Source: Corythucha ciliata
Lineage: Eukaryota; Arthropoda; Insecta; Hemiptera; Tingidae
Length of the DNA: 64,000 bases
NCBI GenBank assembly: GCA_038030265.1
Contig: CM075940.1
Coordinates: 13,206,001-13,270,000, forward strand
Direction: 5' to 3'
Shown: positions 1 to 12,094 of the stretch, one piece after another
Layout of the letters: each line of letters opens with the position of its first letter
Numbering within the stretch: the first letter of the stretch is position 1
Translations under genes and position numbers: made by a program
Notes under the pieces: generated by a model
Database searches by the model: none
What the model was told of the DNA's origin: nothing
The model's input: only the letters and a program-made list of their open reading frames with translations

Positions 1-660
1 CCACAAACGACACGTTCAAGCTCCTCCATCTCCCAAGACTTGGCAGTAGCTGCTCAGCCCTCCCCTTACACCTGGGGGCTTGTTCTGTAAGAATTTGACT
101 GATCCTAGGAACAGTCAGGTCCTGTTGTGACGTCATGTTTTGGTGTTCTGTATCTCAGTGTTCTCTTGTAGCTGTTCCCCTGACGTCACGACTGGGGGAA
201 CACTCTCACTATCCCTTGGGATAGCCAAGTGGTGTTACAAGGATCACTCGAAGAGTATTGTTTATAACCTTTGATCGGCTTTCGGGCGTAGGGGAAGGTA
301 ATGTTCAGGTTATAAAGGAACACTTGGCTGGTTTTACGGAACTCCAGTCATTATCACAGGAAGCAGTTCAAGTGACAGTTACAAGGAACAGTTGAAAGGA
401 CAGGGAACAGTGACAGTGATAGTGACACTCAACTAAAAGTTACAGATCAGGCCCCCTGGTCGGTGAAAAACTCCAGTCGGCTATACTGGCCGGAGCGGCC
501 GGGAGCTTAACGATCCACTAACAAATCCCCCCCCCACACACACACACCGCCCACATCCAGCCAAAGGCGGCCCAATAAGCCAAAAGGACAGGGACTGAAG
601 GATCTGGCATTCCCCACCCGCCATAAGTCTGTCTAGCGCAGGGGGCTAAAGACGTTTAAA
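1..660. other. Gene-free start of window with promoter-like motifs
   Basis: No coding sequence is recognisable. Two perfect TGACGTCA palindromes (consensus cAMP response elements) lie at 128-135 and 181-188, and a TATAAAGG lies at 311-318. A CA-dinucleotide and poly-C tract lies near 527-547. No gene follows directly, so the motifs could belong to a solo LTR or to an unseen promoter. Clean LTR ends with a matching target duplication were looked for and not found. Confidence 0.3.
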
Positions 661-755
661 ATAGTTTTTTGACCCACAAAAATTGTTTTTTAGTGAGCCA
701 TATACCCACCAAGAGAGAAATTGGTTTTATAGTATGCGATATTCCAGAATTTTTC

Positions 756-2019
756 TTCAAAGTGCGTAGAATCCAAATCTGCAATAAAAAAAAAAATGTC
801 CGTCCGCCGTCCGGGCCATATCTTGCCCTAGGATTGCTCGAAAAAACTCGTTCTTTCGCACATAGACTCCATTTGGGGTCTAGTTGGTCCTAACATCTGA
901 TCAGTTTGATCAAATAACTCCCTGGGGTTTTATGGGCCAAAAGCGGGTCCAAAATGGGGATTTTCAAAGGATTTGGGATCGTAGGGGTGTGGGGTGTCGA
1001 TTTTCATGTAATTTCAAGCCGGATTTGACTACATCGATGAATAATAAACCCATAAACAGTCGAAATAATAAGGCATTGTTCGATAATTCGCAGCGTTTTT
1101 TCTATTGAGTCAAACCAGCCCAAATTTGTTTTTAGGGCGAAAAATCAGCGAAATCGTTCTCTGAATTGGGCCACCCAGCGAAATTGATTTGCTGGCAACT
1201 ATTGGTTGTTCATAAAATTGACGATTTCCGCAAAAAATCTGCAATTTCCGCTTAAAATTGTCAGTTTCTCAGTAGAGTTTACAGTGTCCTTTAGCAAATT
1301 TTCTCATAAAATTGAAGCATTTTTTTTTTAATGTACTACTTTCTTTTTAATACGACAATTTCCCTAAATAACTAACAATTTATGCTTCAAATTGTCCATT
1401 TCTTAATAACATTGACAATTCGTTAGTAAAAATGAAAACAACTTACTGGTGAAACAGGAAATTTCCTCATAAAATTGACAATTTTCATAAAAAACTGACG
1501 ATTTACTCACTAAACCGAAAATTTCCTGATCCTTCCCCTTATGGATTGACGATTTTCCATAAAATTTTGCCAGTTTTCTCATAAAATAGACAATTTCCGT
1601 GTGACATTAACCATTTCATCATGAAACTACCAAGTTTTTCCATGAAATGAACAATTTCACCATAACATTGCCCTTGGGTGAGGCGTGTCGTTTAAATTTT
1701 TCCCTCGATGTAATATACCGCGGCCGTTTTTTTGGTATTCAGTTGTTCCTTCCACACATGTGCGACGTGTGGTGTTAGTTTTAGCGTGAATTTCGCCCAA
1801 GGCGTGCATTTTAAGCGTAAATTGGGGTCGGGTGAACCAATTCAGAGATCGCGGATCTGCGGATTGGGCCACTCGAACAAAATTGCTTTTACTGGGTGAC
1901 TAAAAATTCCCCGAAATTGGTCGTTCAGCGAGTCAAATCGGAGAAATTTATTTTGCAGCGACTCAGATCCGGGAACATTTTTTTCTTTTATGGCGACTAT
2001 TAAAATTTGATATTTTAGA
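756..2019. repeat. Tandem duplication, copy 1
   Basis: This block of about 1.26 kb recurs almost base for base at 2108-3405. The starting offset is 1352 bp, growing by about 34 bp where copy 2 has extra units of an AAATTGACAATTTC-like repeat. Short open frames at matching positions (884-1108 and 2236-2460) encode identical peptides. That only reflects the DNA duplication; no splice sites or known domain support coding. The middle of the block (about 1200-1660) is a degenerate minisatellite built on ATAAAATTGACAATTTCC. Confidence 0.9.
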
Positions 2020-2107
2020 GATAAAAATCCTAGAAAGTTTTTTTTTCTTTGTAATCGTATCGCAAAACAAATTTTTTGACCCCCCCTCAAAATTTGTAGT
2101 TTTACGT

Positions 2108-3405
2108 TTCAAAGTGCGTAGAATCCAAATCTGCAATAAAAAAAAAAATGTCCGTCCGCCGTCCGGGTCATATCTTGCCCTAGGATTGCTCGAAAAAACT
2201 CGTTCTTTCGCACATAGACTCCATTTGGGGTCTAGTTGGTCCTAACATCTGATCAGTTTGATCAAATAACTCCCTGGGGTTTTATGGGCCAAAAGCGGGT
2301 CCAAAATGGGGATTTTCAAAGGATTTGGGATCGTAGGGGTGTGGGGTGTCGATTTTCATGTAATTTCAAGCCGGATTTGACTACATCGATGAATAATAAA
2401 CCCATAAACAGTCGAAATAATAAGGCATTGTTCGATAATTCGCAGCGTTTTTTCTATTGAGTCAAACCAGCCCAAATTTGTTTTTAGGGCGAAAAATCAG
2501 CGAAATCGTTCTCTGAATTGGGCCACCCAGCGAAATTGATTTGCTGGCAACTATTGGTTGTTCATAAAATTGACGATTTCCGCAAAAAATCTGCAATTTC
2601 CGCTTAAATTTGTCAGTTTCTCAGTAGAGTTTACAGTGTCCTTTAAAAAAAACTGACAACTTCCTCATAAAATTGCAAATTTTCTCATAAAATTGAAAGC
2701 ATTTTTTTTTAATGTACTACTTTCTTTTTAATACCGACAATTTCCCTAAATAACTAACAATTTATGCTTCAAATTGTCCATTTCTTAATAACATTGACAA
2801 TTCGTTAGTAAAAATGAAAACAACTTACTGGTGAAACAGGAAATTTCCTCATAAAATTGACAATTTTCATAAAAAACTGACGATTTACTCACTAAACCGA
2901 AAATTTCCTGATCCTTCCCCTTATGGATTGACGATTTTCCATAAAATTTTGCCAGTTTTCTCATAAAATAGACAATTTCCGTGTGACATTAACCATTTCA
3001 TCATGAAACTACCAAGTTTTTCCATGAAATGAACAATTTCACCATAACATTGCCCTTGGGTGAGGCGTGTCGTTTAAATTTTTCCCTCGATGTAATATAC
3101 CGCGGCCGTTTTTTTGGTATTCAGTTGTTCCTTCCACACATGTGCGACGTGGCGGTGTTAGTTTTAGCGTGAATTTCGCCCAAGACGTGCGGCATTTTAA
3201 GCGTAAATTGGGGTCGGGTGAACCAATTCAGAGATCGCGGATCTGCGGATTGGGCCACTCGAACAAAATTGCTTTTACTGGGTGACTAAAAATTCCCCGA
3301 AATTGGTCGTTCAGCGAGTCAAATCGGAGAAATTTATTTTGCAGCGACTCAGATCCGGGAACATTTTTTTCTTTTATGGCGACTATTAAAATTTGGTATT
3401 TTAGA
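2108..3405. repeat. Tandem duplication, copy 2
   Basis: Second copy of the block at 756-2019, separated from it by about 88 bp. Differences are few: scattered single-base changes, an extra stretch near 2640-2690, and small indels near 3150-3190. The low divergence points to a recent tandem duplication, or to an assembly that kept both haplotypes of a repeat. Confidence 0.9.
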
Positions 3406-4620
3406 CGAAAATTAGAAGAGTCAAACCTTCAAAAATGTTTTTTTAAGTGCGAAATCGGTCTCTGAATAAATCCACCCCGCAAAATTGGTTTGGCAGCAGC
3501 AACAACAGCAACAAAAAAAAGCGAAATTTTTATTTTTGTTGAACTCGACACGCCAACATGCGTTTTTTCAGCGAGGAACATCCGCAAAATTTAGTTTTTA
3601 GACGGTGAAACCCGAGGAAATTGTTTTTAGTGAGCCAGAGCCGGCGATATTTGTTTGCACAAGCAAGTTTTTGCGTCTTTTCTCCTCTTTTCAAGAAGAC
3701 ACGCACAAAATTGCTTGTGCAATTCCGTTGGCAGTAAGTTTGAACTGGTGGACCGGAGCTTTAGGCAAAAAAAAAAAAAACGGTAAATTTGGTGTTTTAG
3801 GGAGTGGAGCTCCGCGGTAAATTTGGGGTTTTTTAGTGAGCCAAACAAGCTGAAGTGGAGTTTTAGAGCGCAAAACCTTCGAAAACGGTCTCTCGGAAAC
3901 AGATCCCCCCCCCTCCCATGGCTCAATTAAGCACCATTTCACGTGTTTGGACTGTTCAAATACTAATCTATTAATCGTGAAACTTTCAAGGATTGGGCTC
4001 TTACAAAAAACCAAAGTCCAACACCGCGGTGTTCGGGCTACTTAAAACATCAATGTCGCTGGTTTTTGGCCCCTTCAAAATCCGATTTTGAGGTAGGCTG
4101 GTTTGACTTCAAAATCAAATTTCACTTGGCTCATTTATTAGGAAAAAACAATTTTTCGGGGTTTGACTCATTTAAATAACCAGCCACCAGGGTCGTGAGT
4201 CATTGTAAAAAAATCAATTACGGTGTCAAAAACCGAATTTCGTGTATTTGGCACTTACAGAATCCAATTCGCCGCGGGGATTGGCTTATTCAAGAATAGC
4301 AATTTCGCGGGCGTGTCCTTTTCACAAACCGCGATTTCACGGGTGCGGGCTCTTTCTACCAGCATCCGCGAAAACCAATTTCGAGGGGTTTTTAAGTCAT
4401 TCTCGTGGGTTTGCCTCCTCCCACGTATTTCCCCAATTCAAAACTCAAAATCCGTGGGATTGACCCGTTCAGAAAAACAAGTTCGCTGGTTTTGCCTTCT
4501 CAAAAACCAAATTTCTCGGATTGCGCTCTCTTAAAAACCAACCAGGAGGATTTCGCTCATTCAAAAATCAATTTTAGGGCGGGTTTGACTCGTTCAAGAC
4601 TCATTCAGCCTCTAATTTGT
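3406..4620. repeat. Degenerate ~30-bp repeats, family C, both orientations
   Basis: About 3410-3900 contains units of the form GTGAGCCAAATCCGCGAAA followed by a T-rich stretch ending in TTTTTAG. From about 4020 to 4620 the same unit appears in reverse complement (CAAAAACCAATTTTCGCGG, then GGTTTGACTC). Open frames here are by-products of the stop-poor repeat. Related tracts occur at 55530-56290 and 63740-63900. Confidence 0.6.
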
Positions 4621-7600
4621 CTTCAAGTTCAAAGTCTCCATAGCAGTGTGAATAGAGAGAAAAGCCGACCTGGGAAAGTTGCCGCCAGGGGTGGGGTGTC
4701 CCACTCACCATCGCTCTGACGGTATGAGAAGTGTTCCAGCCAGGCTCGCGACCCTTGTTATGGTGGGGGGGGGGGAAGAGGACACTTAAGTTATCATATA
4801 AGGCGTGATTCTTCTTAACGCCACAATTTCTTATTTCATGTTTTTACCATTCAATCGCTTTACATGAACGACAAGTTCAGGACTCTGTGGTCCAATAAAC
4901 CCTCTCCAAATTCATTTCTACCGTAGTCAAAACACTGCCCCCCCCCCTCTCTTCATACGTGTGAAGGGTGCGCGAGTATGAGGATACAGATGCGGTGAGC
5001 GAGCGAGATGGAATACTCTGTGGAGAAAAAAAAAAGGGACGAGGTCTAAAAACTGAGACTGACGATGCTTCTCTTGGCATTGTGTCTCTTTAGTCACTCC
5101 ATCAAAAAGGTTGAAAAGTTTGTTAAACAGAATGCTTCTCTCTACTCGCGGGAGAGATGGAAATAGAATTGAAATGGCTCTCTTTCGAGCACTCCATATA
5201 TCACAATGGGAATAAAACGAGCGAAAAAGAAGAGAGAGAGGAGCTACGAGCGAGAAGGTGCGATGAGTGTAGAAATGCACTTCTCTGGAAAATACCTTCA
5301 CTGTGTGTGTTATAAGGGGTGGAGAGGGTTGAGTCCTTTTTGGTGCATTTTCCATTAAGGAACTGCTCGACTATAGAATTCACAAGCGAAAAATGCGATA
5401 TGCTACATATATGCATTTTTCATTTTTTACGGTGAAAGATAAACATTGAGTGTGATACCCCTAAGGGGGTCCACTTCCTGGGCGAGCTCTTCAGTAAAAT
5501 TGGAAGATTGGTTTGGGCTGTGTCAGTGCAATAAAGGGAAATTCGATAGTGTTTTTTGACTGCGCAGGGCTAAACGCCTTTTCTCTGAGCATAAGCTGTC
5601 CATAAAATATAAAATAATTTATCGTACCCTCCTTCCTGAAACTCAAACTAAACAACCAGGTGAAAAAACAAAAAAAAAACAAAACAAAACTGGAGATGTG
5701 TTCCACCCAATCCTCAACCACCCCTTTATAAAATTGATCTTCACAAACTCCCTCCTGGGAGATGCCTCCCAGGGAAAGGCGGGTAGCACTGAAAAAGAAG
5801 GTATTGTAGCCGGGCGCTGTAAGGTCGCGGGACAAACCTGCTATGACAATAGCAGTGGGTGTGTATTGTGGGCAGGCAAGAGTGGGCTGGAGCTCCATTG
5901 GACACCACCCCATTGGGCCTTTTCCCCACAGGTGTATTCGCCATTTTAACAGTGCCCGATGTCTTTGAAAGTGGTCTGGGTTGTGCAGTTGTGAAAGAGC
6001 CTGAGGGGGAGGGGGGCTAGATAAGTTGTACCTGTCAGTATTTTAATAGTGAATCTGGCACAGGAAGAACTCCCTTCTCTTTTCTTTTTTTTTTACCCCA
6101 CACACCTCTTCACTGATTCCTTCTTTTTTCTATAAATGACGGCCTTCAAGCCATCTCTTTTCTTTCTTTCTCTCCCAAGGGAGTTGGTAGGTGACAGCTC
6201 TGGATAACTTCATGTTACCTTTACTTTTAATTGTTGTGCAGGTCATCGGCATAACATATTATTTGCATTTATAAGTAAGTCAGAAAACCAACATTAAATT
6301 AATAATGATTTATCTAAATTTGACCCCTCCCCTACCGAGTTATTAAAATTATGTAGTCGCTTAAGAAGAAGGAGTTATACAATAAATGGATTGGTTTGAG
6401 AAGAAAAACATCTTGATAGAATTGAATTACTCAAAAGAAACGGGGAAGGCACAATCAAATTTCCAACCTTTTAAGTTCCCATCAATTTAATTCTTACCCA
6501 AGCAGTTTAGTAATCACGTGACTAGGCAACTATGTAAGAAAAAATGCTTAAAAGTATAAATAAAAAGAAGGAGAATAAAAGCTATCAGGCTGATGGAAGA
6601 AAGAGGCATTTGGTATTCCTTTTCCCTTTCCTATAACCAAGTCCTCCTCCTCCACCCCCCTCCACAAATATTGGGATTTTATTTTTCCCAAAACGTGAGG
6701 GAATCTTCCATACGTTTTTTACACAATGACATCATGTATTAGATTCACTGTTAAATTGTTACAATGCGGCGCACTCATGGACTATATTTCAAATTATTCC
6801 CTCACTCTCTCTCTCTCTCGCACACTTTGCCTCGCCATTTGTTTCTCAGCGCAAAAAGAGTATAATGGGCCTTCATTAGTCTGAATTGAGTTGTTGTTTG
6901 AATTGATGCTATCGCGTTAAACCTGTCAGATATTTTCGGGTGTGGGATTTTTTTTTCTGCCTCCCGAGAGTGAATTTTTGGCATTATGCGAATTTCTTAT
7001 TTTAATCTGATCAGTTTGCCCTATTTATGAATAGAACAGAAGGTTGGTTTTTTGATGATAAGAATCACTTCCCCTCCCACACACTCAGTTTTGGGATTCA
7101 CAATTTTTATGATAAATAGTTTATAGCTCTCTCCAAGGTCTTGTCTGAAATTTTTAGTTATAAAATTCAGCAGCTCTATCAGTTGTACGAATAATTATTC
7201 CATCAATTTCAACTAGAAACGATTCAAAGCGCAAAAAAAAAAAAAAAAAGTCGTGACAAGAAGACTACTGTCAAAAGAAAAGAGGGAAAAAATCACGAAT
7301 TACCTTATTATATAGAGTTGACGGGAGAATCGAGGGAAAAAAGAAGAACTCGGCAACAAAGTTGATTTAAAGTAGAAAGGATAAAAGAGGGATGCTGAAT
7401 TACAATATAGGAACCACAAAGGAGAGGGGGGGGATGGGAGGGCACATGAAAGTCCCAGGTCCCCTGACTCCTTGAATATCAACTCTGCCGCCCCCGTTTT
7501 CCCCTACCACTACCCCGCCGCCAAGCAACCTTTCCACTTGGACTTTTGTGTGTGTGTGTGTTAATCTTAACTTTGTTCCTCTTTTACCTTTACAGTTAAT

Positions 7601-9180
7601 GTTTTTCCAGCAAACTTGCTTAACAATAATTGTGCCGTAGACTTTTTTTCTCCTTCTTTATACAGGATTGCTCTTTAATAATCCCATTTCCTTTTCTCTT
7701 TTAGTAGTCTTCTCTGACAGTTTGAAATCAAAATTACAAAAAAAAAAAAAAAAATACAAGAAGAACTTATAAAAGCTTCTCTTTGTTTGAGGAAGGGAAA
7801 AGCCCTGAATAATAAGAGGGCGATTTTTTTCTGCGAAAAACGCATTTCAGACTATAAGGTGTGACTTAGCATTCAACGTGAAGTAAACGCTAACTGTATT
7901 TCAAGGTAAAAAATACAAAGTAAACTATGTTTTAATTAAATATAATTAGGGTAATTAATTTATGAAAAGCTCTTCCCTCTAGTTGGCTAAAACCCGCATA
8001 TTTTATGGTTTTAGTGATCTGACCAATTTCGTATTTCAATTCAAAATCCCCCCTTCCCAAATCCTCAACACGGTATCTGCACATCTTGTTTTTGTTGTTT
8101 GACTCTATTCATAGTAAGGTACGCATCCCTTTTGTACAAACATTGTTGACTCGAAAAGGTTGGCGGAGGGGGGGGGGAGAGAGTTCGAGTTTGAAGGGAA
8201 GAGGGTCCATTATGAAGCAAAGTGATGAAACGGAACGTATTGGGACATCTGGCTTCAAACAATTTGCATTCAATACACAGATCACATCTCATAAACAATG
8301 TTCACTCGCCTCGCCAACACCCCCACCCCCCGCCACCACACAACCCCATCATACTCACTCCAACAAAACGCCCTTTTGGGGGGGGGGACTTCAGAGCCCA
8401 CTGTCCCTTCTACTCCACTTTACATAGCATAAACATAAAAGCTTTTCGCTTACTCGGTAACGTTTTTTTTTATCCTGCGAAATAATTGACGTTCTCTGGG
8501 TAAATTAGTCTGGTTTTCGTCAGTCTTTGGAAATCCGTTGTTGCCTGACGAATTTTTTATGTTTGACTGGACGCTGAAACAAAGTCTGAAGTGCTAGATA
8601 GTGGGGAGGAGGAGTAGGGGGTGGGGTGTTTCCATTATTCTCGGGGAGCTTTCATGGATTCACATACTCGGGAGTGAGGGCCTTTGATTTTCGGTTGAGT
8701 ATTAATTGTTTCAGTAAGAGACAAACATAAATTTGAAACCCTTCTGTCGCGCGGTGATACTAACTGTACTGTTTACGAACTTGAAAACTCTGTAATGAAT
8801 GAGGGCGAGGGGTATTCATAAACAGGGTGCCATTTAACTTGTTAAGCGTCACGGTGCGGGGGCATTTCACAGTTTAATATACAGTGTCGTGAAGTCAGTA
8901 TCTGCTTTCTGAGTGGCTTTTGAACCAAAAATCAGGGCTCCAGAGCATAATTTCCAAGCTTCCTCAATGAATCTCAGATAAAATTACATTTTTTGACCTG
9001 AAATTATATAAGATTTCTTAATTTCACGCTTTCAAGGATGAATGGAAAGCGGTATGAGGAAGGGGGGGTGTTCCTAGGCAACCACATTTTGAAGTCGATC
9101 TCTTAACGGTATTAATTTTGCACAGCTATAGAGCTGTCTTTCGTCTCACTGTGCTGCTGGGCTAAATGACGTTATCTGGG
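4621..9180. other. Non-coding DNA, no gene recognised
   Basis: Mostly single-copy-looking sequence of moderate AT content, with homopolymer A/T runs, poly-G runs (for example near 4770 and 8170), CT-rich tracts and a short GT microsatellite near 7547. The open frames here are short, overlap on both strands, and show no conserved domain or splice pattern. It could include introns or regulatory DNA of the SoxD gene downstream, but nothing in the sequence shows that. Confidence 0.5.
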
Positions 9181-9399
9181 GTCAAAGTTGTCAGTTTTTA
9201 GAAGGCGCTACATTGACAGTTTCAATGCTGAGGGTTGGCAGGTTTTGAAGGAAAACGACTCTTTCTGTGAACATTTACGGTTTCTTGGGTTGAATTGACA
9301 AATGAATTGATAAATAACTGTTTTGGAGCTATAAACCAGTAGTGTGGCAAGAATGTTGGACGGGGTAGTCGGGGCCGGCTAGCCCCAGCTTTTTCAACC

Positions 9400-10440
9400 T
9401 CTAAAAACAAAAATTGGCCCTTAAACTTCCAAGTTCGCTGTAATTGTTACTTGAAACTGGCAATGTCACGTAAAGTGTACCTGAAAACGTCCAATTTCAC
9501 AGATATTTGTCTCCAAAATGTTGCAATTTAGTTCGGGAAGGGGGGTACAGCATATGGGACTCGTCAGCCTATGAAGCGGTCCGTCGCGGCAGGCAAGCCC
9601 GAGTTCCACGAGCACACAAAAAAACAATTGCAAACTTGTAATTTCACTGATATTTAGCAGTAAAAATCGCAATATCTCTGAAATTAAGACGCGTTACTTG
9701 CAGTTTCGCTGAAATCAAGTCCTGGAATTTACAAAATCGCGAGTACTCAACCAGTAAACTTCCAATTTTATTTATGTTTACCTTCAAAATGTTGAAATTT
9801 TGCGTCTTTGAGTGCTGCCTGGGCTGGCTTGCCCGGGATCCTTGGACTTTAAAAAAAGATACGAAACTTTCAATTTTTCGCTGAAATATGAGGGCGTGAA
9901 ACTCGCAATATCGCGATGATTCAGTCTGAAAAAATTCAAAATTTTGGAATTTTCCGCTTATTCGTCGTATTTTGAGCCCGGACTCCACAGTCACTAAAGA
10001 AAAAGATCCGCGAAAATAGAAATTTCGCAGGAAATAAACACCATAAACTGTCATTTTCACGGGAAGAAATACCAGGAACTAGCGGTTTTACCGCGATGAT
10101 TAAACTCAAAACTGGCAATTTCTCTGATTTTTAGCTTCGAGTGATGTAATTTGTGAGGCTTTGTGTGCAGTCGCGGCTGGCTGATTCCACGGGCACTAAA
10201 AAAAACAACCCCGAAAGGCAAGACCAAAAACTTGCTTGCTCTGGATAATTAGACCTGAAACTTACAATTTCCACATATTTAGCTCCGAATTATGTAATTC
10301 TGCGGCTATTTCTCTCAATTTTAGCTGTGAATTAGCGATTTTCACAATTCTAGCTGCGAATTGGTGACTTTTTTTTTTTTACTTTTAGCGTTGAATCAGC
10401 GGTTTTTCTTAATTTTAGCCGCGGAGTCGACCCAAGAACA
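9400..10440. repeat. Degenerate short-period repeats (CTGAAACTTGCAATTTC type)
   Basis: Irregular units such as GAAACT, then GCAATTTC, then GATATTTAGC recur every 30 bp or so. Toward 10300-10430 they grade into the reverse complement of family A (AATTTTAGC, then GCGAATTAGCG). No coding sequence is supported. Confidence 0.5.
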
Positions 10441-10539
10441 GCACATTAGTGCTTTTATTATCCTGGACTTTATTAGGCTGGACAAAAACGGTGGTATCGA
10501 AGGTATGGAGCCCCTTCAACGCCTCGTCTGAACGGCTCA

Positions 10540-11400
10540 AAATGAGGAAAACAGCGTTAATTCGAGGGGTTAAGTTGAGAAAACGCCAATTCACTGTTTC
10601 TGAAAGAAAATTGAGAGAAACGCTAACTCGCGGCTGAAATAAAAGAAAAGATCGACGCTAATTCTTTGATGAAATTGAGGAAACGAGCTAATTCGTCGCG
10701 GGTAAAATTGAGAAAAAGTACTAATTAAAGGCCGGAATCGAGAAAAATGCGCTCATTCCTGGTAAAATCGAGAAAACACTAATTCGAATTTCGCCAATTT
10801 CTCGTTGCAACTTCGTGGCTAAAATTTATCAAAACCGCTAATTAGCGGCTGAAATGTATGAAAAAGCGCTCATTCGCAGCGAAAATTGAGGAAAAGCGCT
10901 AATACGCGACTAAAATTGAGGAAAAAAAATGCTAATTTGCAGATAAAATTGAAAAAATCGCTAATTGGCGGTTGAGGAAAAGCGCTTATTCACAAAAAAG
11001 AGACCGGAGAAGGCCCTCATTCGCGGATAAAATTGGGAAATCTCCAACTCGCGACTTCTGCAGGCCACTTCGCGGCTAAAATTGAGAAAAGGCGTTGATT
11101 TCAGGCTAAAATTGAGGAAAAAGGCTTTGATTTCAGGCTATAATTGAGGAAAAAGGCTAATTCGTGGACAAAATTGAAAAAATCTGTAATCGGCCGATGA
11201 GGAAAAGCGCTAATTTACACCAAAAAAAAGACCTGAGAAGAGGCCCTCATTCGCGGATTTAACTGAAAGATCGCCAACTCGCGACTTCTGGAGACCACTT
11301 CGCGTCTAAAATTGATAAAAGGCGTTGATGTCTTGGATGAAGTTCAGGAAAAGCGCTAATATGCTAGTTTTTTTTAGCTGAATAGCCCGTTTTCTGAGTG
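10540..11400 (+). repeat. Family A ~30-bp tandem repeat array
   Basis: Degenerate tandem units of 29-30 bp contain GCTAATTCGCGGCT followed by AAAATTGAGAAAAAGC. This is the plus orientation of the commonest repeat in the window. Units vary by many substitutions and small indels, so the array is old or poorly homogenised. Confidence 0.75.
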
Positions 11401-12046
11401 GAATTGACTGTTTCATAATCGCGTTCTGAGTTATACTTTGGGGAAAATGTCACTCTAAAGGGACAATACTCACTTTTCGGGCGGGGAATGACCTCTTTTA
11501 AGGTTTTTTTGGGAAAATGACCTAGTTTGTTTTGGAAATGCGGCTAAATCACCTGTATTTTGAAGCTTAAAGCTGAATGAAACCCTGCAGGGACTCATTA
11601 CTGTTTAACTAAACATAACCGTAGATTCATTGGTAAAACTGACAGTTTTTTGACCTAGCGGTCTACTCCTGAGCAAGATTGTTGGACGAGGTTTAAAACG
11701 GTTTTACTCACGGTCTGGACTGCTCTGTATCGTTCGAGGCTCTGTGTTTGATTCTGCGACATTTCCCCGGATTTCCGGCCCCAAAGTGAAACTCTTTGGC
11801 CCAAATCCACCAGCTCTTAGATGGTCCAGTATAGGCTATTTCTGTGGATAAAATTGCTATTTTTTTCAGCGAACAAAACTGCGGCTACCAAGACATTTTG
11901 TCGGGGCCCGGCAAAATTGGCAGCCTCCCGAATTTCCAGAAGTTGGACAGGCGTGTTTCTGGGGGGGGGGCTAAATCGCCAGTTTTCACGGTTCAATGGA
12001 CCATAAATCACCATTACCGGTAATGAATGTCAAGACTGATTAGTTT

Positions 12047-12094
<48 letters not shown>

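Noticed and set aside
81..444. Solo LTR from TGTTCTG to GTTACA
   Set aside because: Flanking 4-6 bp do not match and no partner LTR or primer site was seen.
884..2460. Identical 74-codon open frames at 884-1108 and 2236-2460
   Set aside because: They are identical only because they lie in the tandem duplication; no domain or splice support.
10540..11400. CRISPR-like array
   Set aside because: Units are tandem and degenerate with no unique spacers, and the DNA is from an animal.
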